Of a DNA stretch of 64,000 nucleotides, positions 49,579 through 56,598 are shown one piece after another. Source of the DNA: Kitasatospora sp. MMS16-BH015. Its GTDB lineage: Bacteria; Actinomycetota; Actinomycetes; Streptomycetales; Streptomycetaceae. The stretch spans positions 4,712,001 to 4,776,000 of the forward strand of contig NZ_CP025394.1 in assembly GCF_002943525.1 (NCBI RefSeq), given 5' to 3'. The first letter of the stretch is position 1. Every line of letters begins with the position of its first letter. Under the pieces are notes generated by a model. That model ran no database searches and had not been told where the DNA came from. It worked only from the letters and a program-made list of their open reading frames with translations. Both the position numbers and the translations under genes were made by a program.

Positions 49579-51156
49579 GTGCCACGTGGTGACGGAAGAC
49601 TCAACCACGATCTTCTTCCCGGCGAGAAAGGCCCCCAGGACGCTTGCGGCGTCTTCGGTGTCTGGGCTCCCGGCGAGGAGGTCGCAAAGCTCTCGTACTT
49701 CGGCCTCTATGCCCTGCAGCACCGCGGACAGGAATCCGCGGGCATCGCAGTGAGCAATGGCTCCCAGATTCTCGTCTTCAAGGACATGGGACTCGTCTCC
49801 CAGGTCTTCGACGAAGCGGCTCTGGGGTCCTTGCACGGGCATATCGCCGTCGGACATGCCCGCTACTCGACCACCGGTTCCTCGGTCTGGGAGAACGCCC
49901 AGCCGACCTTCCGGGCGACCGTTCACGGTTCGCTTGCCCTCGGGCACAACGGAAACCTGGTGAACACCGCCGAGCTCGCCGCCATGGTGGCCGAGCTGCC
50001 CGGTGAGGAGCACGTCTCGCGCTCCGGCCGCTCCGCGGCGACCAACGACACCGACCTCGTGACCGCCCTGCTCGCGGGCCACCCGGACCTCTCCATCGAG
50101 GAGACGGCCCAGCTGGTGCTGCCCAAGGTCAAGGGCGCGTTCTCGCTGGTCTTCATGGACGAGCACACCCTCTACGCCGCCCGTGACCCGCAGGGCATCC
50201 GCCCGCTGGTGCTCGGCCGGCTGGAGCGCGGCTGGGTGGTCGCCTCCGAGACGGCGGCGCTCGACATCTGCGGCGCCTCCTTCATCCGCGAGGTGGAGCC
50301 GGGCGAGCTGATCGCCATCGACGAGAACGGCATCCGCACCTCCCGCTTCGCCGAGGCCAAGCCCAAGGGCTGCGTCTTCGAGTACGTGTACCTGGCCCGC
50401 CCGGACACGACCATCGCCGGCCGCAACGTCTACGTCTCCCGTGTGGAGATGGGCCGCAAGCTGGCCGCCGAGGCGCCCGTCGAGGCCGACCTGGTGATAG
50501 CGACCCCGGAGTCCGGCACCCCCGCCGCGATCGGGTACGCCGAGGCCAGCGGGATCCCGTACGGCTCCGGCCTGGTGAAGAACGCCTACGTGGGCCGCAC
50601 CTTCATCCAGCCGAACCAGACCATCCGCCAGCTCGGCATCCGGCTCAAGCTGAACCCGCTCAAGGAGGTCATCCAGGGCAAGCGCCTGGTGGTCGTGGAC
50701 GACTCGATCGTCCGCGGCAACACCCAGCGCGCGCTGGTCCGGATGCTCCGCGAGGCCGGTGCGGCCGAGGTCCACATCCGGATCTCCTCCCCGCCGGTGA
50801 AGTGGCCCTGCTTCTTCGGGATCGACTTCGCCACCCGGGCCGAGCTGATCGCCAACGGAATGACCGTGGAGGAGATCGGTCGCACGCTCGGCGCGGACTC
50901 GCTCGCGTACATCTCGATCGACGGCATGATCGAGGCCACCGCGCAGCCCAAGGAGAAGCTCTGCCGGGCCTGCTTCGACGGGGAGTACCCGATGGAGCTG
51001 CCCGACCCGGCGCTGCTGGGCAAGCTGCTGCTCGAGGCGGAGATCGCCGGCGGTCAGCAGAAGCCCGCGACGCGGGGCAAGCCGACCTCGGACCTCGACG
51101 GCGTGCAGACGCTGATCGGCGGGCACGGTGCAGCTGACGCCTTGCGGCGTCCGTAG
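49579..51156 (+). CDS. purF: Amidophosphoribosyltransferase
   Basis: The 525-residue enzyme makes 5-phosphoribosylamine from PRPP and glutamine, the first step of purine synthesis. A propeptide (VPRGDGRLNHDLLPGEKGPQ) precedes the glutaminase nucleophile in DACGVFGVW. HRGQESAGI, GHNGNLVN and the PRPP site VVVDDSIVRGNT are clear, as are iron-sulfur-type cysteines near KWPCFFGID and KLCRACFDG. GTG at 49,579 gives the standard streptomycete N-terminus. The 254-base leader has no obvious hairpin. Confidence 0.97.
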   Translation: MPRGDGRLNHDLLPGEKGPQDACGVFGVWAPGEEVAKLSYFGLYALQHRGQESAGIAVSNGSQILVFKDMGLVSQVFDEAALGSLHGHIAVGHARYSTTGSSVWENAQPTFRATVHGSLALGHNGNLVNTAELAAMVAELPGEEHVSRSGRSAATNDTDLVTALLAGHPDLSIEETAQLVLPKVKGAFSLVFMDEHTLYAARDPQGIRPLVLGRLERGWVVASETAALDICGASFIREVEPGELIAIDENGIRTSRFAEAKPKGCVFEYVYLARPDTTIAGRNVYVSRVEMGRKLAAEAPVEADLVIATPESGTPAAIGYAEASGIPYGSGLVKNAYVGRTFIQPNQTIRQLGIRLKLNPLKEVIQGKRLVVVDDSIVRGNTQRALVRMLREAGAAEVHIRISSPPVKWPCFFGIDFATRAELIANGMTVEEIGRTLGADSLAYISIDGMIEATAQPKEKLCRACFDGEYPMELPDPALLGKLLLEAEIAGGQQKPATRGKPTSDLDGVQTLIGGHGAADALRRP

Positions 51157-51164
51157 TTTCGATG

Positions 51165-51260
51165 AGCAACCACAGCAGGGGCGTGGGGGACCGCGTGATC
51201 AACAGTCGACGTACGTCGGGGCTGGTCGCGCAGTTCTCCGCGCCCCTGTTGTGCTGCCCC
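51165..51260. repeat. Dispersed intergenic palindrome (copy 3)
   Basis: CACAGCAGGGGCGTGGGGGA pairs with the complement TCTCCGCGCCCCTGTTGTGC, with inner pairing around GTCGACGTACG. It is between purF and purM and shares the GGGGCGCGGGGAACTGCGCG core with the copies at 8,878 and 46,283. Confidence 0.75.
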
Positions 51261-51297
51261 AAGTTTGTTAACCACTGACCCGGAAGGGCCATCGCAC

Positions 51298-52386
51298 GTG
51301 ACCAGCAACGAGACCGCCGGCGCCACCTACGCCGCCGCAGGCGTCGACATCGAGGCGGGCGACCGCGCCGTCGAGCTGATGAAGGAGTGGGTCAAGAAGG
51401 CCAACCGCCCCGAGGTCGTGGGCGGCCTGGGCGGCTTCGCCGGGCTCTTCGACGCCTCCGCCTTCAAGCGTTACGAGCGCCCGCTGCTGGCCTCCGCGAC
51501 GGACGGCGTGGGGACGAAGGTCGCCATCGCCCAGGCGATGCGGAAGTACGACACCATCGGCCACGACCTGGTCGGCATGGTCGTCGACGACCTGGTGGTC
51601 TGCGGCGCCGAGCCGCTGTTCATGACCGACTACATCTGCGTCGGCAAGGTCTTCCCCGAGCGGGTCGCGGCGATCGTCAAGGGCATCGCCGAGGGCTGTG
51701 CACTGGCCGGCTGCGCGCTGGTCGGCGGCGAGACGGCCGAGCACCCGGGTCTGCTGGCCGAGGACGACTTCGACGTCGCGGGCGCGGGCACCGGCGTGGT
51801 CGAGGCCGACCAGCTGCTGGGCGCCGAGCGGGTCCGCGCGGGCGACGTGGTGATCGCGATGGCCGCCAGCGGCCTGCACTCCAACGGCTACTCGCTGGTG
51901 CGCCACGTGCTGCTGGGCCAGGCCGGCTGGTCGCTGGACCGCAAGGTCGAGGAGTTCGGCCGCACCCTGGGCGAGGAGCTCCTGGAGCCGACCCGGATCT
52001 ACTCGCTGGACTGCCTGGCGCTCACCCGCGCCACCGAGATCCACGCCTTCTCGCACGTCACCGGCGGCGGTCTGGCGGCCAACCTGGCCCGGGTCATCCC
52101 GGCCGGCCTGCACGCCCGCCTGGACCGCGGCACCTGGACCCCGCTGCCGGTCTTCCAGACCGTGGCCCAGGTCGGCGGGATGAAGACCCTGGAGATCGAG
52201 AAGACGCTCAACATGGGTGTCGGCATGGTCGCGGTCGTGCCGCCGGCCTCGGTGGACGTGGTGCTCTCGATCCTGGCGGACCGGGACGTCGAGGCCTGGG
52301 TGCTGGGCGACGTCGTCGACCGCACCGACGAGCACGCGGAGGGCGCGGCGCTCTACAACGCGTACGAGGGCTTCGAGCTGGCCTGA
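51298..52386 (+). CDS. purM: Phosphoribosylformylglycinamidine cyclo-ligase
   Basis: The 362-residue enzyme closes FGAM to AIR with ATP. Signatures: YAAAGVDIEAGDRAVELMK, LLASATDGVGTKVAIA, DDLVVCGAEPLFMTDY, LVGGETAEHPG, ASGLHSNGYSLVR and HVTGGGLAANLARV. GTG at 51,298 follows GGAAGGGCC. It is downstream of purF, separated by the palindromic repeat. Two hairpins follow the stop. Confidence 0.97.
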   Translation: MTSNETAGATYAAAGVDIEAGDRAVELMKEWVKKANRPEVVGGLGGFAGLFDASAFKRYERPLLASATDGVGTKVAIAQAMRKYDTIGHDLVGMVVDDLVVCGAEPLFMTDYICVGKVFPERVAAIVKGIAEGCALAGCALVGGETAEHPGLLAEDDFDVAGAGTGVVEADQLLGAERVRAGDVVIAMAASGLHSNGYSLVRHVLLGQAGWSLDRKVEEFGRTLGEELLEPTRIYSLDCLALTRATEIHAFSHVTGGGLAANLARVIPAGLHARLDRGTWTPLPVFQTVAQVGGMKTLEIEKTLNMGVGMVAVVPPASVDVVLSILADRDVEAWVLGDVVDRTDEHAEGAALYNAYEGFELA

Positions 52387-52395
52387 GCCGGCTGA

Positions 52396-52426
52396 GTGGC
52401 CACCGCCGGGTTCCGGCGGTGGCCAC
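52396..52426 (+). terminator. purM terminator
   Basis: GTGGCCACCGCCGG and its complement form a perfect 14-bp stem with a 3-base loop, 9 bases after the purM stop. Confidence 0.85.
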
Positions 52427-52458
52427 ACTGGTTGTATCTACTATCAGCGGGTACGACG

Positions 52459-52499
52459 AAGACCGGCTCGGGGCCCCGTGGTGGGGCCGAGCCGGTCTT
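52459..52499. terminator. Hairpin between purM and DUF3073 gene
   Basis: AAGACCGGCTCGG pairs with CCGAGCCGGTCTT, extended by GC pairs to a small loop. It ends 11 bases before the DUF3073 stop on the other strand and serves that gene. Confidence 0.8.
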
Positions 52500-52510
52500 G
52501 TGCGGAGTAC

Positions 52511-52756
52511 TCAGGCGCGACGGCGGTACGTGCTGCCCGCGTCGGTGTCCTCTTCGTCCTCGTCGTTGTAGCGGCTGGCGTACGCCGCGTAGGGATCGTC
52601 GTCCTCTTCTTCTTCGATCGGTGTTGGCTTGATCGAAGCAGTGGAGGGCGATACGCCCAGCTCGCTGGACAGACGGTTAGCGTCGAAGCCGCCGCTGTTG
52701 TACTTCAGCTCGCGGGCGACCTTCGTCTGCTTGGCCTTGGCCCGGCCGCGCCCCAT
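52511..52756 (-). CDS. DUF3073 protein
   Basis: The 81-residue protein begins MGRGRAKAKQTKVARELKYN, the DUF3073 signature, then an acidic disordered middle (EEEEDDDPYAAYA) and a basic end. It is conserved beside purM in streptomycetes; function unknown. It is convergent with purM. Confidence 0.93.
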   Translation of the reverse strand: MGRGRAKAKQTKVARELKYNSGGFDANRLSSELGVSPSTASIKPTPIEEEEDDDPYAAYASRYNDEDEEDTDAGSTYRRRA

Positions 52757-53130
52757 GGGTCGACCCCCTCAACGATGGGGCTCACGGCCCCGAGTCTGAC
52801 ACGTGTTCATGATCAGGAGCGGCGCCGCCCGAAGTGGGAGTGCCGTCCCTTGGAGCATTAACGGTACCTGTTTCCGCCGCCGAACGGTACGTCGCCGGTG
52901 TGACGTGGCGCGCACTGTCGCCCCTCGAAACCGGGTCTTTCCAGGTCACGAGGAGATTTCCGGGCGTTGGCAGGCTGGTTGCAGCATGCCACGGTCCGTC
53001 GTTCCGGGGTCGATTATCCCCGGGAGGGGGCCCTGCATAGCCCGTTCGGCGGACAGAGCGAGAATCCGGTTCCACATCGTGACCCGGCTCCGGGCACCTA
53101 CTTACGCAAGCAGGTGCCCGGCGCGGTGGC
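52757..53130. other. Intergenic region between DUF3073 and vdh
   Basis: 374 bases with no credible gene. It carries the promoter of the DUF3073 gene (minus strand) and, at its right end, the hairpin terminator of the valine dehydrogenase gene. Confidence 0.6.
53091..53120 (-). terminator. vdh terminator
   Basis: CGGGCACCTACTT pairs with AAGCAGGTGCCCG (one mismatch) around a 4-base loop, 10 bases past the stop of the valine dehydrogenase gene. Confidence 0.8.
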
Positions 53131-54291
53131 TCAGCCCTTGCGGGCGCCCGGGAGGAGGATCGTGCGCAGTGCGCTGATCTCCCGCATCCGCTTCTCGGCC
53201 AGGCGGTCGGCGGCCACGGCCGGCGGGACGCCGTCGGTGACGGCGCGGGTGAAGATCTCCAGGGTGGTGTCGAAGATCTTCGTGGCCTTGTTCTTGGCGC
53301 GCTCGAAGTTGAAGCCGTCGATCTCGTCGGCGACCTGGATGACGCCGCCGGAGTTCACCAGGTAGTCCGGGGCGTAGAGGATGCCGCGGTCGGCCAGGTC
53401 CTTCTCCACGCCCGGGTGGGCCAGCTGGTTGTTGGCCGCGCCGCAGACCACCGCGGTGCCGGCCGCGCCGAGCGCGCCCACCGTGTGGTCGTCCAGCGCG
53501 CCGCCCAGGGCGCAGGGGGCGTAGACGTCCAGGCGGGCTTGGAGCAGGGCGGCGGTGTCGGCGACCACCTCGACGTCCGGGTGGGCCGCGCGGACGCGGT
53601 TCACGGCGGTCTCGAAGGGGTCGGTGACGACCACGGTGGCGCCGTCGGCGACCAGGTGGCCGACCAGGTAGTGGCCGACCTTGCCGACGCCGGCGACGCC
53701 GACCCGCTTGCCGCGTAGGGTCGGCTGGCCCCACTTGGCCTGGGCCGAGGCGCGCATGCCCTGGAAGACGCCGAAGGCGGTGAGGATGGAGGAGTCGCCG
53801 GCACCGCCGTGCTCGGGGGAGCGGCCGGTGACGAACTCGGTCTCGCGGGCGATCACGTCCATGTCCTGGACGTAGGTGCCCACGTCGCAGGCGGTGATGT
53901 ACCGGCCGCGCAGCGACTGCACGAAGCGCCCGTAGGCGCGCAGCATCGCCTCGTTCTTCTCCTTGTTGGGGTCGCCGATGATGACGGCCTTGCCGCCACC
54001 GAGGTCGAGACCCGCCAGGGCGTTCTTGTAGCTCATGCCACGGGAGAGGCGCAGCGCGTCGTCGAGCGCCTCCTCCTCGGAGGCGTAGTCGAAGAAGCGG
54101 GTGCCGCCGAGGGCCGGGCCCAGCGCGGTGGAGTGGATGGCGATGATCGCCTTGAGGCCGGACGCGCGGTCGTGGCAGAGCACGACCTGCTCGTGCCCGT
54201 CACCGGGGACGCCGTCCTGCTCGGTACGGAAGATCCTGCTGAGCACGCCGGGTGCGGGGTGCGGAGCGGACGCGGTCTGTACGTCGGTCAC
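53131..54291 (-). CDS. vdh: Valine (Glu/Leu/Phe/Val) dehydrogenase
   Basis: The 386-residue NAD-dependent enzyme deaminates branched-chain amino acids to 2-oxo acids, supplying acyl-CoA precursors for fatty acids and polyketides. The catalytic lysine region is GLDLGGGKAVIIGDP, preceded by LGPALGGTRFF. The Rossmann site is VGVAGVGKVGHYLVGHL, and ANNQLAHPGVEKDL and YLVNSGGVIQVADE follow. The GTG start follows a GGAG site. The locus between purM-DUF3073 and bldC matches the streptomycete vdh gene. Confidence 0.93.
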   Translation of the reverse strand: MTDVQTASAPHPAPGVLSRIFRTEQDGVPGDGHEQVVLCHDRASGLKAIIAIHSTALGPALGGTRFFDYASEEEALDDALRLSRGMSYKNALAGLDLGGGKAVIIGDPNKEKNEAMLRAYGRFVQSLRGRYITACDVGTYVQDMDVIARETEFVTGRSPEHGGAGDSSILTAFGVFQGMRASAQAKWGQPTLRGKRVGVAGVGKVGHYLVGHLVADGATVVVTDPFETAVNRVRAAHPDVEVVADTAALLQARLDVYAPCALGGALDDHTVGALGAAGTAVVCGAANNQLAHPGVEKDLADRGILYAPDYLVNSGGVIQVADEIDGFNFERAKNKATKIFDTTLEIFTRAVTDGVPPAVAADRLAEKRMREISALRTILLPGARKG

Positions 54292-54442
54292 TGTGGTGAC
54301 TCCAGTATCTGTGGCCCACTGCTGTGGTGTGGGCGCCTAAGGGAAGCGTAGCCGCGGGGCGGGCGCCCGCTGGGTCCTGTCCGGATAACGATCGGTGGGC
54401 CCCCGACGGCACTCTCCCGGGGGGTGCCGGGCCCGTGCGACC

Positions 54443-55378
54443 ATGCAGAGCGTGACCGCCGTGCGCACTTCGGTGCTCCCGCCCTACACCGCCCACCTGC
54501 GGGTCTACGAGCCGCTCGCCGCCTTCCCGGAGCCGGAGCGCGCGCACTGGCAGGGCTGGGCCGCCGCACACGGCCCGGACGCCGAGGGGCCGGGGCAGCC
54601 GGTGGCCGCGGCGGCCCTGGCGGAGCAGCGGGCGGCGCTGGCCGAGCTGCTCTCCGGCACCCCGAGGGCGCTGCCGGAGAAGGAGAGCGGCCGGGCCTTC
54701 GTGCGGGTGGTGGACGGGGTCACCTACGTCTGCCCGTGGTCGACCCGGCTGCGCAGCTGGCAGGCGCTGGCCGAGCTGGCCGAGACGCTGCCGGTCTCGC
54801 TGCTGGACACGGTGCTGCCGCCGGCCGTCCGGGCGGCCGCCGAGGCGGACCGGGAGCGCTGGCGGGCGGGCCATCCGGACGCCCGGCCGTGGATCCTGAC
54901 CAGCCGCTGGGAGGTGCCGGTCCGGTGGTTCCTGCCCTTCGGCGCGGAGGACCGCTGTTTCGTACCGGAAGGCCCGTGCAATTCGGTTTTGACCGATGGG
55001 GAGAATGGGGAGAGGGCGGAGGGGGGCAGGACGGCGGCCACGCTGTTCTATCTGACGCCGATGGCGCAGGCGCGTCGACGGGTGGCACGGGGTTACCGGG
55101 TGCTGCGGGAGCGGATCCCGCTGGGCCCGCTGGTACGGGAGGTGGAGCAGGTCGGTCGGTGGCTGGAGGAGTTCCATCCCAGGTCACTGGTCGAGCTGGA
55201 CTACGGGGGGTTGGTGCACCTGCTGGGTGCGGAGCGGCTGGCGGCCGAGGATTCGGCGGGCGAGCTGGAGCGGGGGCTGGGGGCGTTGCGGGCCGGGGAC
55301 GGGGCCTCGGCGGCCCGTTCGTACCGCCTGGTGGTCGACCGCTGGCGAGAGGTGCTGGCGCTGCGTCACGCCAGCTGA
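54443..55378 (+). CDS. Conserved streptomycete hypothetical protein
   Basis: The 311-residue protein is helix-rich and acidic, with tryptophan- and proline-rich N-terminal motifs (VLPPYTAHLRVYEPLAAFP; VTYVCPWSTRLRSWQALAEL) and a C-terminal helical tail. I recognise no domain, signal peptide or membrane helix. It diverges from vdh and precedes bldC, an arrangement kept in streptomycetes. ATG at 54,443 is used; GTG at 54,452 is an alternative. Confidence 0.75.
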   Translation: MQSVTAVRTSVLPPYTAHLRVYEPLAAFPEPERAHWQGWAAAHGPDAEGPGQPVAAAALAEQRAALAELLSGTPRALPEKESGRAFVRVVDGVTYVCPWSTRLRSWQALAELAETLPVSLLDTVLPPAVRAAAEADRERWRAGHPDARPWILTSRWEVPVRWFLPFGAEDRCFVPEGPCNSVLTDGENGERAEGGRTAATLFYLTPMAQARRRVARGYRVLRERIPLGPLVREVEQVGRWLEEFHPRSLVELDYGGLVHLLGAERLAAEDSAGELERGLGALRAGDGASAARSYRLVVDRWREVLALRHAS

Positions 55379-55879
55379 CAGGGGCTCAACCGCCTTGTCA
55401 GTGGGCGGCGTGAGGATGGTCGGGACCTTCGCCCACCCGTCCGGGACCTTGGTCCCGGTTCGGGTCAATACCCCTCGAACGTGACACTACTCACCGTTGA
55501 CGCGTACTTACACCTATGTGTAAAAATGGGACAACCAGCCCAAGTTCACTCAAGTGTGTCCACTTTTGGGTGGATCTGACGGTGGTGCGTGCTTTGCGGG
55601 GAAACGAAGGGACTGGTCCGCTCATAACCGATTGTCACCCGGGGGTGACTGTCCGTTATGGGGTGGTCCATGGCCATCCGCCGCTCTTGGGCCCGTGAGG
55701 GGTCAATTTTGGCGGTTTGGCCGATGGGGCTGGACGGATGGTGTAGTTGTAGACACCAGGACAAGCCGTTCGTCCTATAACCGACTCGGCCCGTCTATGC
55801 CATTTCGGGCATCGCGGGCCAAGGTGCAGAATTTGAAGGATAGAACCGCCCTGGTTCGGTTCTCCCGAGGAGGCCGCTC
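55379..55879. promoter_or_regulatory. bldC: Long bldC upstream region with several dyads
   Basis: 500 bases with no gene. It contains GGGACCTTGGTCCC (about 55,442), TTACAC-CTAT-GTGTAA at 55,508-55,523, and the nested dyad CATAAC-N5-GTCACCC-GG-GGGTGAC-N5-GTTATG at 55,623-55,660. TATAACCGA near 55,777 repeats part of that site. Such symmetry suggests multiple regulator-binding sites before the bldC promoter. Confidence 0.55.
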
Positions 55880-56086
55880 ATGACCGCTCGTACCCCTGAT
55901 GCTGAGCCCCTGCTGACTCCGGCAGAGGTAGCCACCATGTTCCGCGTCGATCCGAAGACGGTGACGCGTTGGGCCAAGGCCGGCAAGCTCACGTCTATCC
56001 GCACTCTCGGCGGGCACCGCCGTTACCGCGAGGCGGAGGTGCGCGCTCTGCTGGCCGGGATTCCGGCGCAGCGTACCGAGGGCTGA
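55880..56086 (+). CDS. bldC: BldC, MerR-like developmental regulator
   Basis: The 68-residue protein consists almost wholly of a MerR-type winged helix-turn-helix: LLTPAEVATMFRVDPKTVTR, WAKAGKLTSIRTLGGHRRYR, then REAEVRALLAGIPAQ. It lacks the effector domain of classical MerR proteins. BldC delays sporulation by binding direct-repeat promoters cooperatively. GAGGAGG lies 7 bases before the ATG. A strong hairpin follows at 56,108. Confidence 0.97.
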   Translation: MTARTPDAEPLLTPAEVATMFRVDPKTVTRWAKAGKLTSIRTLGGHRRYREAEVRALLAGIPAQRTEG

Positions 56087-56107
56087 GAAGCCCGTCTGAA
56101 GCATTTT

Positions 56108-56157
56108 CGAAGGGGCTGTGCGCCTGACTCCGCCGGGTCAGGGGTGCAGCCCCTTCG
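56108..56157 (+). terminator. bldC terminator
   Basis: CGAAGGGGCTG pairs with CAGCCCCTTCG, extended by CTGAC with GTCAG, starting 21 bases after the bldC stop. Confidence 0.85.
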
Positions 56158-56377
56158 GCATGCCCTGGAAGGCCGGAATCAATGGCTCCAAATGTCCACG
56201 GGATGTCCACCGGGGAGGGAGGGGGGAATGCGCCTTAAACTCAGTACAATTTTATATATTAAATTACGCGACTCCCAGGCGGCTCCCAGGGAGCCGTTCG
56301 TCAAGAAAAGATAAGTGACGAGCGTCACGGGAGTTCACTCTTGACGCGCCATCACCAGAGGAGTGCGGAAAACGCAA
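56158..56377. other. A/T-rich intergenic island beside tRNA-Asp
   Basis: No gene. It includes a strikingly A/T-rich run (ACAATTTTATATATTAAATT, about 56,247), a direct repeat ATGTCCAC near 56,190-56,210 and a palindrome GGCTCCC-A-GGGAGCC at 56,281-56,295. Such A/T tracts are rare in this genome. Confidence 0.45.
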
Positions 56378-56408
56378 GAGGCCCGGAACCTTTCGGCTCC
56401 GGGCCTCT
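56378..56408 (-). terminator. tRNA-Asp terminator
   Basis: GAGGCCCGGA and TCCGGGCCTC form a perfect 10-bp stem, extended by CC/GG, around a TTTC-containing loop immediately beyond the tRNA 3' end on the minus strand. Confidence 0.85.
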
Positions 56409-56416
56409 CATTACGG

Positions 56417-56490
56417 CGATCCTGACGGGACTTGAACCCGCGACCTCCACCTTGACAGGGTGGCGAGCTAACCAACTGCTCCACAGGACC
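56417..56490 (-). tRNA. tRNA-Asp (GTC anticodon)
   Basis: The 74-nt minus-strand sequence folds as a cloverleaf: acceptor GGTCCTG with CAGGATC (one G-U), anticodon stem CCACC/GGTGG with loop CTGTCAA giving anticodon GTC, and T arm with GGTTCAAGTC. The CCA end is not encoded. A hairpin terminator follows. Confidence 0.95.
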
Positions 56491-56548
56491 AGAGTTTTAC
56501 TTCCTTGCCCGCCTGCTCTCGCCTGCGAACAAGACAGATCGTACGGCA

Positions 56549-56590
56549 TCCGGGGCCCTGAAGTCGAACCGCGTCCTCCGGGGCCCCGGA
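56549..56590 (-). terminator. hrpA terminator
   Basis: TCCGGGGCCC at 56,549-56,558 and GGGCCCCGGA at 56,581-56,590 are perfect complements with a 22-base loop, just beyond the hrpA stop and before the tRNA promoter. Confidence 0.6.
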
Positions 56591-56598
56591 GCCCCTTC

